The notes below the pieces were generated by a model, which saw only the letters and a list, made by a program, of their open reading frames with translations, made no database searches and was not told the DNA's origin. A stretch of DNA of 64,000 nt from Tannerella forsythia (lineage in GTDB: Bacteria > Bacteroidota > Bacteroidia > Bacteroidales > Tannerellaceae). Made by a program: the position numbers and the translations under genes. Positions 15,275 through 25,745 of the stretch are shown here, piece by piece (position 1 is the first letter of the stretch; the number at the start of each line of letters is the position of its first letter). The DNA lies in assembly GCF_001006485.1 (NCBI RefSeq), contig NZ_JUET01000076.1, positions 1 through 64,000 on the forward strand, in the 5' to 3' direction.

Positions 15275-17718
15275 GACTTTAATGTATTTAATTTCTGTTC
15301 CAATGAATATTCGTCCTGTATCAATACCTGACGCGCCTTGCTTCCTTCGTAGGGGCCGACGATGCCGGCGGCTTCGAGTTGATCCATCAGCCGTCCGGCA
15401 CGGTTATAGCCGATTGAAAATTTACGTTGAATCAATGAGGTAGAACCTTGCTGTTGGAGGATGATGAGTCGCGCCGCTTCGTCGAAGAGCGGGTCACGAT
15501 CGGAGAGGTCAACGCCCGATGCTTTGTCGGCTTCACCTTCCGGCACATATTCCGGCAATTCAAAGGCCGTAGGATATCCGGCCTGCTGTCCAATGTAAGA
15601 TGCTATCGCTTCCACTTCGGGCGTATCGACAAAAGCACACTGTACACGAGTCATGTCGCTACCTTGCGAAAAGAGCAGGTCACCCCGTCCGATCAGCTGA
15701 TTGGCGCCGGGCGAGTCGAGAATGGTGCGCGAATCGATCATCGAAGAGACACGGAAGGCCACGCGCACGGGGAAGTTTGCTTTAATCGTTCCGGTGATGA
15801 TGTTGGTCGACGGACGTTGCGTGGCGATAATCATGTGAATACCTACGGCGCGCGCTTTCTGCGCGATTCGTGCGATCGGCATTTCAATGTCGCGTCCAGC
15901 CGTCATGATCAGGTCGCCGAACTCGTCGATGATGACCACGATATACGACATATACTTATGCCCTTTCTCCGGATTCAGGCGACGGCTGATAAACTTCTCA
16001 TTATAATCTTTGATGTTACGGACGTGTGCTTTCGTCAGTAACTCATAGCGGTTATCCATTTCCTTACAGAGCGAATTTAGCGTATGTACCACTTTCGTAA
16101 AATCGGTGATGATCGCTTTCTCTTCGTCGGGGAGCTTTGCCAGATAATGACGTTCGATTTCGGCATAGATGCTAAATTCGACCATTTTGGGGTCGACGAG
16201 TACGAATTTCAGTTCGGCGGGATGTTTCTTGTATAGCAACGAGGTGATGATGGCGTTGAGCCCGACCGATTTTCCCTGTCCCGTAGCACCGGCCATCAGC
16301 AGGTGGGGGGCTTTGCAGAGGTCGAACATAAAGACGTCGTTCGTGATGGTGCGTCCCAGCGCCACCGGCAGATCGTATTTGCTCTCGATAAATTTGCGCG
16401 AACTGATTACGGATTGCATCGAAACGATCTGAGGGTCTTTGTTGGGCACCTCGATGCCGATCGTTCCCTTACCGGGCATCGGGGCGATGATACGGATGCC
16501 GAGTGCGGCAAGGCTCAGGGCGATATCGTCTTCGAGGTTACGAATCTTCGAGATTCTCACCCCCTGCGCCGGCACGACTTCGTAGAGCGTGATGGTTGGC
16601 CCCACCGTTGCTTTAATTGACAGTATGCTGATACCGAAGTTTTCGAGTGTCTGCTTGATGCGTCGCTGATTATCGGTCTGCTCCGCCATGTCGACTGGTC
16701 TTTCGGCCTGTTCGTATTTTTTCAGCAGGTCGAGTGTCGGGAAACGGTAGCTGGACAAGTCGAGACGAGGATCATAATCGCCCATGGTCGAATTGTCGTA
16801 CGGTTCTTCTTCTTTGGGCACCTCGATCGTAAATACTGACTCACCGTTGATGATTCTGTCACCATCAGCCATCGGTCTGATTTGCGGCTCGTCGTCAAAA
16901 TCTGCTGTACGGTACGGATCATCATCGTATGTTACCGTTATATCCGGCGTATCTTCTTCGTCCTGTTCTTCATCATCTTCTGTGGTTGCATGATAGGTTT
17001 TGGATCTCATATAACCCTTCTCTTCGTCGTCTTCTTCCGTATCCAGACTGTTCTGTGCCTGCTGCTTTCCAGTCAATCTGTTCCGATACCACGAGAGGTT
17101 AAGTATCTGTTGCAACCATGGCATCACACGTTTACTCGTAAAAATGGCAATGACAAGCAAAGAGACCATCAGCAACAGCACCGTCCCCGGTATGCCGATA
17201 TTCCGAATCAAGACCTCGGACAATTCATATCCGTGACGCCCCCCTAAATATAGAAACGAGTCTTCGTAACCTTTCAGAAAAACGAACGACAGAAAGAGCG
17301 AACTCCAGATAAGCAGTGAGCTGCACAACAAAAAGCGTTTCATGAGCGACATCCGGCAAACGCCCATCAGATAGACGCCCAACGACCCGAAAAAGTACAG
17401 CAGAAAGAAAGACGCCACGCCAAACCAGCGGTTCATGATCAGATCGGCGATAAAAGCACCACGCACGCCGGCCCAGTTTTGAACGCGTCCACGGTTGATC
17501 AACAGGTCTTTCAATGGCACATTTTCGATGGCGCTTTGGTCTGCCCCGCCTGTAAAAAAGAAAGAAGCCATGGCGATGCTTACATAAATCACCGCGAAAC
17601 AGAGCAGCAGCCCCACAAGAAAACGCAAGCGTTCATTCGTAAAGAAGACGCTCAGTGATCCCCATATATCATTATCCGCTTCTTGCGAACGTTTCTTTTT
17701 TACCGTCTTTTTTGCCAT
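15271..17718 (-). CDS. ftsK: DNA translocase FtsK/SpoIIIE
   Basis: This is the division-site DNA pump that clears chromosome termini from the septum. It has 815 residues: an N-terminal block with four membrane segments (about 25-200), an acidic linker and the RecA-like motor with Walker A in 'AGATGQGKSVGL' and Walker B in 'VVIIDEFGDL'. A C-terminal winged-helix gamma domain follows ('LIQRKFSIGYNRAGRLMDQLE'). It is the first gene of the leftward operon and is preceded by a strong promoter at 17774-17804, divergent from aspS. Confidence 0.97.
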   Translation of the reverse strand: MAKKTVKKKRSQEADNDIWGSLSVFFTNERLRFLVGLLLCFAVIYVSIAMASFFFTGGADQSAIENVPLKDLLINRGRVQNWAGVRGAFIADLIMNRWFGVASFFLLYFFGSLGVYLMGVCRMSLMKRFLLCSSLLIWSSLFLSFVFLKGYEDSFLYLGGRHGYELSEVLIRNIGIPGTVLLLMVSLLVIAIFTSKRVMPWLQQILNLSWYRNRLTGKQQAQNSLDTEEDDEEKGYMRSKTYHATTEDDEEQDEEDTPDITVTYDDDPYRTADFDDEPQIRPMADGDRIINGESVFTIEVPKEEEPYDNSTMGDYDPRLDLSSYRFPTLDLLKKYEQAERPVDMAEQTDNQRRIKQTLENFGISILSIKATVGPTITLYEVVPAQGVRISKIRNLEDDIALSLAALGIRIIAPMPGKGTIGIEVPNKDPQIVSMQSVISSRKFIESKYDLPVALGRTITNDVFMFDLCKAPHLLMAGATGQGKSVGLNAIITSLLYKKHPAELKFVLVDPKMVEFSIYAEIERHYLAKLPDEEKAIITDFTKVVHTLNSLCKEMDNRYELLTKAHVRNIKDYNEKFISRRLNPEKGHKYMSYIVVIIDEFGDLIMTAGRDIEMPIARIAQKARAVGIHMIIATQRPSTNIITGTIKANFPVRVAFRVSSMIDSRTILDSPGANQLIGRGDLLFSQGSDMTRVQCAFVDTPEVEAIASYIGQQAGYPTAFELPEYVPEGEADKASGVDLSDRDPLFDEAARLIILQQQGSTSLIQRKFSIGYNRAGRLMDQLEAAGIVGPYEGSKARQVLIQDEYSLEQKLNTLKS

Positions 17719-17773
17719 TTTTTTGCTTATTCCCTCCCTGTTACCAAATCACAGGACGAAATAATTCAGCGGG

Positions 17774-17804
17774 CAAAGATAGCGATATTTCTCTAATAAA
17801 TCAA
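17774..17804 (-). promoter_or_regulatory. ftsK promoter (TTG-N20-TATCTTTG)
   Basis: On the minus strand TTG (complement of 17802-17804) and TATCTTTG (complement of 17774-17781) are separated by exactly 20 nt. This matches the Bacteroidetes sigma-ABfr consensus, and ftsK starts about 55 nt downstream. Confidence 0.75.
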
Positions 17805-17859
17805 GCTGAACGAACGAGCTGACCGAGGACACGTTAAGCATGAAGAAAACACGCTAAGC

Positions 17860-17891
17860 GTTGTATCCATAATACAACTTTTTTATCTTTG
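17860..17891 (+). promoter_or_regulatory. aspS promoter overlapped by a palindrome
   Basis: TTG at 17861-17863, a 20-nt spacer and TATCTTTG at 17884-17891 match the Bacteroidetes consensus. The upstream box lies inside GTTGTAT-CCATA-ATACAAC (17860-17878), a perfect 7-bp inverted repeat that could be an operator. aspS begins about 112 nt downstream. A second TACCTTTG at 17964-17971 lacks a spaced TTG. Confidence 0.65.
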
Positions 17892-18003
17892 CATCGAAAG
17901 AATATGATGAAACTTAAAAACTTTTCATCTGCTTTTATGATGCGGAATTTGAAAATTATCCCGTACCTTTGTGCGTTTTTTAAGAAATAAGTTATCGGAA
18001 AAT

Positions 18004-19776
18004 ATGTATAGAACAAGAACTTGCGGTGAATTGCGCCTGTGCGACGAAGGACAAAACGTGACACTGGCCGGATGGGTGCAGCGGACACGGAAAATGGGTG
18101 GCATGACTTTTATCGACCTGCGCGATCGATACGGTATTACCCAGTTGGTATTCAACGAAGAAGTAAATGCCTCACTTTGTGAGCAGGCCAATAAGAAGAT
18201 CGGACGCGAATACGTTATTCAGGTAACGGGTACCGTCAAAGAACGTTCGAGCAAGAACGCTCATATCCCCACGGGCGAGATCGAATTGATCGTTTCCGAA
18301 CTGAACATTCTGAATGCGGCCATGACCCCGCCCTTCACCATCGAAGACGAGACGGACGGCGGTGACGACTTACGGATGAAATACCGTTATCTGGATTTGC
18401 GCCGGAACATTGTCCGTATAAATCTCGAACTGCGTCATCGCATGGCATTTGAAGTACGTCGATACCTCGATAACGAGCGTTTTCTGGAGGTCGAAACTCC
18501 CGTATTGGTCAATTCAACCCCCGAAGGAGCACGGGATTTCGTGGTGCCTTCGCGTATGAATCCGGGACAGTTCTATGCGCTGCCGCAATCGCCTCAGACG
18601 CTGAAACAGCTGCTGATGATTTCGGGCTTCGACCGTTATTTCCAGATCGTGAAATGTTTCCGTGACGAAGATTTACGTGCCGACCGTCAACCGGAATTTA
18701 CGCAGATCGACTGCGAGATGAGTTTCGTGGAGCAAGACGACGTACTGAACATCTTCGAAGGGCTGACGAAACACCTTTTCAAAACGTTACTTGATACAAC
18801 GTTCGATACTCCGTTCCCACGTATGACGTGGCACGATGCCATGAAATATTACGGATCGGACAAACCGGACGTACGCTTCGGCATGAAATTCGTCGAACTG
18901 ACTGAGATACTTCAAGGGGCGGGTTTTCCGGTATTCGATAACGCAACATATATTGGCGGTATCTGTGCGCAGGGAGCGGCAAGCTATACCCGCAAACAGT
19001 TAGACGGATTGACCGAATTTGTTAAAAAACCTCAGATCGGCGCCAAAGGACTTGTTTACGCTCGTGTAGAAGCTGACGGAAGCGTGAAGTCGAGTGTCGA
19101 CAAATTTTATTCGCAGGAGAAATTGCAGGAAGTCAAAGCGGCCTTCGGCGCTCAACCGGGCGATCTGCTGCTGATCCTCTGCGGAGACGAGGTAAACAAG
19201 ACACGCAAGCAACTCTGCGAACTGCGTCTGGAGATGGGAAATCAGCTTGGTTTGCGCGACAAAAACAAATTCGAGTGCCTCTGGATTGTCGATTTCCCGC
19301 TGCTCGAATGGAACGAAGAAGATCAGCGCTTTTATGCCGTGCATCATCCTTTTACCTCGCCCAGACCTGAAGATATTCCTTTGCTCGAACGTGATCCGAA
19401 AGCCGTTCGTGCGAACGCATACGACTTGGTCATCAACGGCGTCGAAGTCGGTGGCGGCTCAATCCGTATCTACGACAGTCAACTGCAAGACAAGATGTTC
19501 AACATACTTGGTTTTACGGAAGAACGGGCGCAGGAGCAGTTTGGCTTCCTGATGAATGCTTTCAAGTACGGCGCCCCGCCGCACGGTGGTATTGCTTTCG
19601 GGTTAGACCGATTGGTGTCGATTTTCGCAGGGCTTGACTCGATCCGCGACTGCATGGCATTCCCGAAAAACAACTCCGGACGCGACGTGATGCTCGATGC
19701 ACCCTCGGTTTTGGAGGAAAGTCAGTTGAGAGAGTTGCATCTGGAAATTGATTCGGAAATTCGCGGAAAACAATAA
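18004..19776 (+). CDS. aspS: Aspartyl-tRNA synthetase
   Basis: This class II synthetase charges tRNA-Asp. It is 590 residues, the bacterial AspRS size. The N-terminal OB anticodon-binding domain is '[20 protein letters not shown]', followed by '[14 protein letters not shown]' and '[20 protein letters not shown]' (motif 2). The bacterial GAD insertion follows, and motif 3 is '[15 protein letters not shown]'. The start at 18004 ([10 protein letters not shown]) is chosen over the longer frame at 17971 because it gives the family N-terminus. Confidence 0.97.
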   Translation: MYRTRTCGELRLCDEGQNVTLAGWVQRTRKMGGMTFIDLRDRYGITQLVFNEEVNASLCEQANKKIGREYVIQVTGTVKERSSKNAHIPTGEIELIVSELNILNAAMTPPFTIEDETDGGDDLRMKYRYLDLRRNIVRINLELRHRMAFEVRRYLDNERFLEVETPVLVNSTPEGARDFVVPSRMNPGQFYALPQSPQTLKQLLMISGFDRYFQIVKCFRDEDLRADRQPEFTQIDCEMSFVEQDDVLNIFEGLTKHLFKTLLDTTFDTPFPRMTWHDAMKYYGSDKPDVRFGMKFVELTEILQGAGFPVFDNATYIGGICAQGAASYTRKQLDGLTEFVKKPQIGAKGLVYARVEADGSVKSSVDKFYSQEKLQEVKAAFGAQPGDLLLILCGDEVNKTRKQLCELRLEMGNQLGLRDKNKFECLWIVDFPLLEWNEEDQRFYAVHHPFTSPRPEDIPLLERDPKAVRANAYDLVINGVEVGGGSIRIYDSQLQDKMFNILGFTEERAQEQFGFLMNAFKYGAPPHGGIAFGLDRLVSIFAGLDSIRDCMAFPKNNSGRDVMLDAPSVLEESQLRELHLEIDSEIRGKQ

Positions 19777-19790
19777 ATCCTCATACGCCT

Positions 19791-20888
19791 ATGTTACGTA
19801 TCAGAGATATCTTGCAAGAAATCGAACGTCATGCGCCGCTGTGGTTGCAGGAATCGTTCGACAATTCAGGCGTTCAGGTGGGTGATGTCAATCAGCCGGC
19901 ACAAGGCGCACTTCTCTGTCTGGATATGACCGAAGCGGTGATCGATGAAGCTGTCGAACTCGGATGTAATCTGATCATTGCACACCATCCGCTTGTGTTT
20001 AAGCCCCTCAAGTCGCTGACGGGAGCAAACTATGTACAGCGTTGCATCATGAAAGCGTGCAAGAACGATCTGGTCGTTTATGCTGCTCATACGAATCTGG
20101 ATAATGCAACAGACGGAGTAAACTTCAAGCTGGCTGAATACCTTGGCTTGCAAAACGTTCGCATCCTCAACCCGCAACAAGGCATCCTGCTGAAGCTGGC
20201 CACATTCGTACCCGAAGCCCAGGCCGAAGTTGTACGCACGGCGCTCTTCGAGGCCGGGGCCGGCCATATCGGTGCTTACGATGCTTGCAGCTTCAACATC
20301 CGGGGCGAAGGGAGTTTTCGCGCTTCGGAAGGGTGTCAGCCTTTTGTCGGAAGTGTCGGTACGCTCCATCGGGAACCGGAAATTCGCATCGAGACCATCC
20401 TGCCCAAATATCTTAAAAGCAGGGTGCTTCGTGCATTGTTCGCCACCCATCCTTACGAAGAACCGGCCTTCGACTTTTATTCGCTCGAAAACGAATGGCA
20501 GCAGGCCGGATCAGGCATCGTCGGCTCGTTGCCTGAAGAAGAAGACGAACGGATGTTTTTACAACGCATCAAAGAGACACTGGAACTGCACTCTCTCCGT
20601 CATTCGCACCTTACGGGAAGAAAAATCCGCAAGGTCGCGTTGTGCGGAGGAAGCGGAGCTTTCCTCATACCCGAAGCGATCGCTGCCGGTGCAGAGCTCT
20701 TTATTACCGGCGAAGCAAAATACAATGATTTTTTTGATGTGGAAGACCGCATCCTGCTGGCTGTCATCGGACACTATGAAAGCGAGAGATGCACAAAACA
20801 TATCTTCCGTGATATCATATCAAAAAAATTTCCTACCTTTGCCGTACAATTTTCGACAATAAATTCGAATCCCGTAAATTATATATAG
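19791..20888 (+). CDS. Nif3-like dinuclear metal center protein
   Basis: This 365-residue member of the Nif3/YbgI family (often mislabelled GTP cyclohydrolase I type 2) begins 'LQESFDNSGVQVGD'. Its metal-binding motifs include 'IIAHHPLVFKPLKSL', 'AAHTNLDNATDGVN' and the late 'ITGEAKYNDFFD' and 'IGHYESER'. The central PII-like insertion of the long form ('ATFVPEAQAEVVR') is present. The function is not settled. It lies 14 nt after aspS and 11 nt before the zinc-ribbon gene, a pairing common in Bacteroidales. Confidence 0.93.
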   Translation: MLRIRDILQEIERHAPLWLQESFDNSGVQVGDVNQPAQGALLCLDMTEAVIDEAVELGCNLIIAHHPLVFKPLKSLTGANYVQRCIMKACKNDLVVYAAHTNLDNATDGVNFKLAEYLGLQNVRILNPQQGILLKLATFVPEAQAEVVRTALFEAGAGHIGAYDACSFNIRGEGSFRASEGCQPFVGSVGTLHREPEIRIETILPKYLKSRVLRALFATHPYEEPAFDFYSLENEWQQAGSGIVGSLPEEEDERMFLQRIKETLELHSLRHSHLTGRKIRKVALCGGSGAFLIPEAIAAGAELFITGEAKYNDFFDVEDRILLAVIGHYESERCTKHIFRDIISKKFPTFAVQFSTINSNPVNYI

Positions 20889-20899
20889 AAACAGAGCAC

Positions 20900-21889
20900 A
20901 TGGCGACAAAGAAAGAAGAAACGGTAAAAAAGAAAGGAACAGCGGCTAAAAAGGCGCCTGCAAAGAAGAAAGAAACAACGAAAAAGTCCTCCGTTGTTGC
21001 AACGGAGAAGGAAAAGACAGGAAAAAAGAAAGCCGCTCCGGAAGTAAAGAAAACGAAAGCGCACCCCACCGTTGCCCGAACAGAAGGAATAATCATGGAA
21101 GAGGGAACTTCGACTCCGGTTGCAAAGGGTAAGGCTGATAACGAAGATAAAGAATATACGATAGAAGAACGGTTATGTTCGCTCTATCAGTTGCAAACCA
21201 TCATGACGGAAATCGATAAGATCAAGACGTTGCGTGGAGAGTTGCCGTTAGAAGTGCAGGATTTGGAAGACGAGATAGCCGGACTGGAAACGCGGCTTCA
21301 AAACTATCAGACCGATATTGAAACGAATAAGACGAATGTGATTGCATATAAAAATAAGATTTCCGAGTCGAAAGAACTGATGGAAAAATATAAATCACAA
21401 TTGGATCATGTGCGTAACAACCGTGAGTTTGATAACCTCTCGAAAGAAGTGGAGTATCAAGGGTTGGAGATAGAATTTGCAGAGAAAAAAATCCGGGAAT
21501 TGAACGCTGCGGTTGATGTCAAGAAGCAGGAAGTCAAGCAATGTAAAGAAATACTCGAAGGGCGAAAAGGGGATTTGGATATGAAGAAAAGCGAGTTGGA
21601 GGAAATCATATCCGAGACGCGTCAGGAGGAAGAGAAGCTCCGCGACAGAGCCAAAAAATTGGAAGAAACGATCGAATCCCGTTTGTTGACTGCTTTTCGA
21701 CGTATCCGCAAAGGAGCGCGAAACGGTCTGGCTGTTGTTGGTATCGAACGTGATGCATGTGGAGGTTGCTTCAATAAAATTCCGCCTCAGAAACAAATGG
21801 ACATCAAGCTACGCAAAAAAATTATCGTTTGCGAGTACTGTGGCCGTATCATGATCGATCCGGTGTTGGCCGAAGAGAATAAGTCTTAA
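20900..21889 (+). CDS. C4 zinc-ribbon coiled-coil protein with a Lys/Ala-rich N-tail
   Basis: This 329-residue cytosolic protein has three parts. The first 60 residues are dominated by Lys, Ala and Thr ('KKGTAAKKAPAKKK'), like histone H1 tails. A long coiled coil follows (about 90-270). It ends in a zinc ribbon with Cys pairs in 'ACGGCFNKIPP' and 'VCEYCGRIM'. The family (zf-RING_7/CT398-like) is widespread, but its function is unclear; nucleic-acid binding is plausible. It is linked to the Nif3 gene. Confidence 0.85.
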   Translation: MATKKEETVKKKGTAAKKAPAKKKETTKKSSVVATEKEKTGKKKAAPEVKKTKAHPTVARTEGIIMEEGTSTPVAKGKADNEDKEYTIEERLCSLYQLQTIMTEIDKIKTLRGELPLEVQDLEDEIAGLETRLQNYQTDIETNKTNVIAYKNKISESKELMEKYKSQLDHVRNNREFDNLSKEVEYQGLEIEFAEKKIRELNAAVDVKKQEVKQCKEILEGRKGDLDMKKSELEEIISETRQEEEKLRDRAKKLEETIESRLLTAFRRIRKGARNGLAVVGIERDACGGCFNKIPPQKQMDIKLRKKIIVCEYCGRIMIDPVLAEENKS

Positions 21890-21964
21890 TTATATATTTG
21901 GAAATTGTTTTCAGCAGGGATATCGGGATGCTTGTCCGTATCTCTGCTTTTTTATTCTCCCAAT

Positions 21965-23284
21965 ATGCTCCGAACCATCCGCAAATACATCGAACAGCAC
22001 AATCTGCTCCAGCCTGATGTTCAGATCATCGTGGGGCTCAGCGGAGGAGCGGACTCCGTGGCTCTGATTCATGTATTGAACCGACTGAACTACCCATGCA
22101 TCGCAGCCCATTGTAACTTTCACCTGCGCGGAGCAGAAGCGGATCGCGATGAAGCCTTTGCCCGTCAGATTGGAGAATCGCTCCAAATCCCATTCGAAAA
22201 GAAAGATTTCGACACGGTAGGATATGCTAATACTCACAAAATCTCTATCGAGATGGCTGCACGAGAGTTGCGCTACCGATGGTTCGAGACGCTTCGCACA
22301 ACTTACCATGCTCAGGCTATTGCGGTTGCCCATCATCAAGACGACAGCATTGAAACCGTACTCATGAACCTGATTCGGGGCACCGGTATCGGCGGACTGC
22401 ACGGCATCCGACCGAAAAACGGATACGTCGTCCGGCCGCTGATGGCCGTCAGCCGATCTACCATCGAAATATGGTTAGAACAGCAAAAAATAACGTACCG
22501 GCAGGACAGCACGAACCTTTCAGATGCATATACCCGTAACGTTATTCGTCTCCGCCTCCTTCCTCTGATGGAAAAAATCAACCCGTCCGTGCGGAAAGCG
22601 ATCTTGCGAACCAGCCAACATTTGTCTGATGTTGAAATGATATACCGGTCTGACATCGAAAAAAAACGCGCCAGCCTGCTCGACGATCGGGAGCGCATCT
22701 CTATCAGCCGTCTGCTACAGTCGGAAGCGCCCCCCACTGTTCTTTATGAACTGATTAAACCTTACGGATTTACACGTGAATTGACACAGACGATCTTCAA
22801 CAGTCTATGCGGTGAACCGGGCAAAACATTCTTTGCTCCCGAAACCGATTATCAGATTTTGAAAGACAGGGAACACCTGATCTTATCCCAAAAGCACAAC
22901 CGAGACGAAACGATATATCCGGTCGAAGTCGACGGCATACTCCATACTCCCATCAACCTCCGAACGGAAGTACGGGCCGTCGATCCTTCGTTTATTATTC
23001 ATAAGCATCCTTGCGTAGCCACCTTCGACTGCGATAAATTGACCCTTCCGTTGACTTTACGCACATGGCGTCGGGGAGACTGGTTCATTCCTTTCGGGAT
23101 GAAAGGACGCCAAAAACTAAGTGACTACTTTTCCGACCATAAATTCAGTCGCTTGCAAAAAGAACAGACGTGGTTGCTTTGCTCCGGAGAAAATATTGTA
23201 TGGATTGTCGGCAGACGTACGGATCATCGTTACCGTGTTGGGAGCACTACCAAAAATGTGTTGATTGCAACTGTTTTTGAGTAA
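21965..23284 (+). CDS. tilS: tRNA(Ile)-lysidine synthase
   Basis: TilS uses ATP and lysine to modify C34 of tRNA-Ile(CAU) to lysidine, which changes decoding from AUG to AUA. The PP-loop 'IVGLSGGADSVAL' is near residue 25, with 'AAHCNFHLRG', 'HHQDDSIETVLMNLIRGTG' and the C-terminal domain 'WRRGDWFIPFGMKGRQKLSDYF'. The 439-residue length is usual. The start at 21965 (MLRTIRKYIEQ) is preferred over the frame from 21905. Confidence 0.95.
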   Translation: MLRTIRKYIEQHNLLQPDVQIIVGLSGGADSVALIHVLNRLNYPCIAAHCNFHLRGAEADRDEAFARQIGESLQIPFEKKDFDTVGYANTHKISIEMAARELRYRWFETLRTTYHAQAIAVAHHQDDSIETVLMNLIRGTGIGGLHGIRPKNGYVVRPLMAVSRSTIEIWLEQQKITYRQDSTNLSDAYTRNVIRLRLLPLMEKINPSVRKAILRTSQHLSDVEMIYRSDIEKKRASLLDDRERISISRLLQSEAPPTVLYELIKPYGFTRELTQTIFNSLCGEPGKTFFAPETDYQILKDREHLILSQKHNRDETIYPVEVDGILHTPINLRTEVRAVDPSFIIHKHPCVATFDCDKLTLPLTLRTWRRGDWFIPFGMKGRQKLSDYFSDHKFSRLQKEQTWLLCSGENIVWIVGRRTDHRYRVGSTTKNVLIATVFE

Positions 23285-23288
23285 AAAA

Positions 23289-23320
23289 TTTGTCGTTCAT
23301 AAAAAAAAACGCTATATTTG
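23289..23320 (+). promoter_or_regulatory. rho promoter and long leader
   Basis: TTTG at 23289-23292 and TATATTTG at 23313-23320, with a 20-nt spacer, form a good promoter just past tilS. The predicted start is near 23327, which leaves an untranslated leader of about 180 nt before rho. A long leader fits autoregulation, as known for rho in other bacteria; that is inference. Confidence 0.7.
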
Positions 23321-23507
23321 CAGCGTCTTCAACCGTTAGTAGGGTAAAAACGAATAATCTCTCTCTCGGGGAAAAGACAAACAATCCGGACTACATAAAT
23401 TTTGACTGATTATTAACAAAAGCAAAGAAGGTATGGAGGGTATCTTGTTCATCACAGGATGATCGACTTTCCGGAATACCGAAACTCATTTGCTCTATTT
23501 ATATCGT

Positions 23508-25484
23508 ATGCAGAAATATAATATTCTTGAACTCACGGAAAAAGAACTTCCCGAATTGCAACAGATCGCAAGCGATTTGGGAATTAAAAAGATGAAATCC
23601 CTTGAAAAGCAGGATTTGATCTACAAAATCCTTGACGAGCAGGCTGTTTCATTAGCCGGTATCCAAATGGAAAAAGAAAAGGAAAAAGAAGCTCGTAAAT
23701 CGGAGCAGAAAGCTAAACAGGCTACTGCACGTAAAAACCGGGTTACTGAGAAAGCTGTTCCTCCAACGGATTCCGATAACAGCACGCAAACAGAAAAAGT
23801 AAAGCGAAGACCGGGACGACCGCGTAAGAACCCCATTGTCCCCCCTCCTGTTCCTCCTAAAGTCGAAGCGACCGACCTCGCTGAAAAGCCTCGTCGGAGA
23901 CCGGGACGTCCCAGAAAGATTCAGAGGATAGAAGAGAAGCCGCAAGAAACAAATGATTCGACACAGAACGTATCATCTCCAACGGTAAAACCTATTCCGG
24001 AAGTGTTGCCGCTTGCCGAAACGGTGAACGAGCATGTAACGAAACCGGTTGAAACGACTTCTGCAACTTCGGTCGAAACCGGAGCCCTAACCGGAACGGT
24101 CGTGAAAACAGACGATCCGGCTCGCAGAGAAAAGACGGAATCGCAACCGGAAGAAAGTCCCAGGAGGCTGATATTTAAACATGCGAACGATACTCCTTCG
24201 GTGCTCGATCAAGTGTTGCCGATGCAACCACCTACTCCTCAACGCGAAAAACAACCGAACGAGGGGAAGAACAAGCCGCAATATAATAATCGGACGAATA
24301 ATAACAATCCCAACCAACGCAATGTTCCGGCCAATAATGTGCCGGCGTACGATTTCGATGGAATCCTGACAGGAACAGGGGTATTGGAAATCATTCAAGA
24401 CGGATACGGATTCTTGCGCTCGTCGGACTATAATTACCTGACTTCGCCGGACGATATTTATGTATCGCAATCCCAAATCAAACTTTTTGGATTGAAAACG
24501 GGAGACATCGTCGAAGGTCCTATCCGTCCGCCCCGAGAAGGGGAGAAGTATTTCCCGCTGGTGAAAGTCGACAAAATCAACGGACGCTTACCCGAAGAAG
24601 TGCGTGACCGTGTGCCTTTCGATCATTTGACCCCGTTGTTCCCGGATGAAAAATTCATGCTGACTGCCCGTCGATCGCCGAAAGTGTTTGATCATATTGC
24701 AGTGCGAGTGGTCGATCTCTTCTCTCCGATCGGTAAGGGACAGCGCGGTTTGATCGTTGCCCAGCCGAAAACGGGTAAGACGATGCTGTTGAAAGACATT
24801 GCGAATGCAATTGCAGCCAATCACCCTGAAGTGTATATGATTATCCTGCTGATCGACGAACGCCCCGAAGAAGTAACCGATATGGCGCGCAGTGTCGACG
24901 CCGAAGTGATCGCTTCTACATTCGACGAACCGGCTGAACGCCACGTAAAAATTGCCGATATCGTACTTAATAAAGCTAAACGAATGGTGGAATGCGGGCA
25001 TGACGTGGTTATTCTTCTCGACTCCATCACCCGTTTGGCACGCGCCTATAACACCGTCCAACCGGCTTCCGGAAAAGTGCTTTCGGGAGGAGTGGATGCC
25101 AATGCATTACAAAAACCGAAACGTTTCTTCGGTGCAGCCCGAAACATCGAAAACGGAGGCAGTCTTACCATTCTGGCTACAGCATTGACCGACACAGGAT
25201 CGAAGATGGACGATGTGATTTTTGAAGAATTTAAAGGTACGGGAAACATGGAGTTGCAGTTAGACCGGAAACTTTCGAATAAACGAGTATATCCCGCTGT
25301 CGATATCATTGCCTCAAGCACGCGCCGCGATGATTTGTTGCAGAGTGATAACACCATCAACCGAATGTGGGTATTGCGTAAATACCTATCGGATATGAAC
25401 TCGATCGAAGCTATGGAGTTTGTGAAGAAACAGATGGAAAATACCCTTGATAATATGGAATTTTTGGCCTCGATGAACGGATAA
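23508..25484 (+). CDS. rho: Transcription termination factor Rho with a disordered, AT-hook-bearing insert
   Basis: Rho is the hexameric RNA helicase that ends transcription. Here it has 658 residues, well over the 419 of E. coli. The N-terminal Rho_N helix bundle ('[20 protein letters not shown]') is followed by about 240 low-complexity residues. These contain two AT-hook-like motifs ('[10 protein letters not shown]' near 100 and '[11 protein letters not shown]' near 130) and an Asn/Gln-rich run ('[13 protein letters not shown]'). Then come the RNA-binding CSD ('[17 protein letters not shown]') and the RecA motor with '[16 protein letters not shown]'. Large disordered inserts are known in Bacteroidetes Rho and have been tied to condensate formation. 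The start at 23508 gives MQKYNILEL. Confidence 0.95.
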   Translation: MQKYNILELTEKELPELQQIASDLGIKKMKSLEKQDLIYKILDEQAVSLAGIQMEKEKEKEARKSEQKAKQATARKNRVTEKAVPPTDSDNSTQTEKVKRRPGRPRKNPIVPPPVPPKVEATDLAEKPRRRPGRPRKIQRIEEKPQETNDSTQNVSSPTVKPIPEVLPLAETVNEHVTKPVETTSATSVETGALTGTVVKTDDPARREKTESQPEESPRRLIFKHANDTPSVLDQVLPMQPPTPQREKQPNEGKNKPQYNNRTNNNNPNQRNVPANNVPAYDFDGILTGTGVLEIIQDGYGFLRSSDYNYLTSPDDIYVSQSQIKLFGLKTGDIVEGPIRPPREGEKYFPLVKVDKINGRLPEEVRDRVPFDHLTPLFPDEKFMLTARRSPKVFDHIAVRVVDLFSPIGKGQRGLIVAQPKTGKTMLLKDIANAIAANHPEVYMIILLIDERPEEVTDMARSVDAEVIASTFDEPAERHVKIADIVLNKAKRMVECGHDVVILLDSITRLARAYNTVQPASGKVLSGGVDANALQKPKRFFGAARNIENGGSLTILATALTDTGSKMDDVIFEEFKGTGNMELQLDRKLSNKRVYPAVDIIASSTRRDDLLQSDNTINRMWVLRKYLSDMNSIEAMEFVKKQMENTLDNMEFLASMNG

Positions 25485-25656
25485 ACAATCATCTGATCAA
25501 ACGAATAAGAGCAGGAGCAGGGCTGTCCGAAGGTCGAAGATCGAACGGATAGCCTTGTTTGTCCGGATAGGTTTTCAAGAAGCATGGTCAATGTGTGAAA
25601 TAAAGAAAACTCTATGAATGAAGATGGAGACGTCGAAAAATATTCCCGGACGGAAG

Positions 25657-25687
25657 TTGCACGGGAAAAGAAAAATACGTATCTTTG
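25657..25687 (+). promoter_or_regulatory. ahpC promoter
   Basis: TTG at 25657-25659, a 20-nt spacer and TATCTTTG at 25680-25687 match the Bacteroidetes consensus. ahpC begins 58 nt downstream. I could not make out an OxyR site with confidence. Confidence 0.7.
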
Positions 25688-25745
25688 TGTCGAAATTGTA
25701 ATGATTTCAATTTGGTATTATATAAAAAAACAAATTCATTAAATT

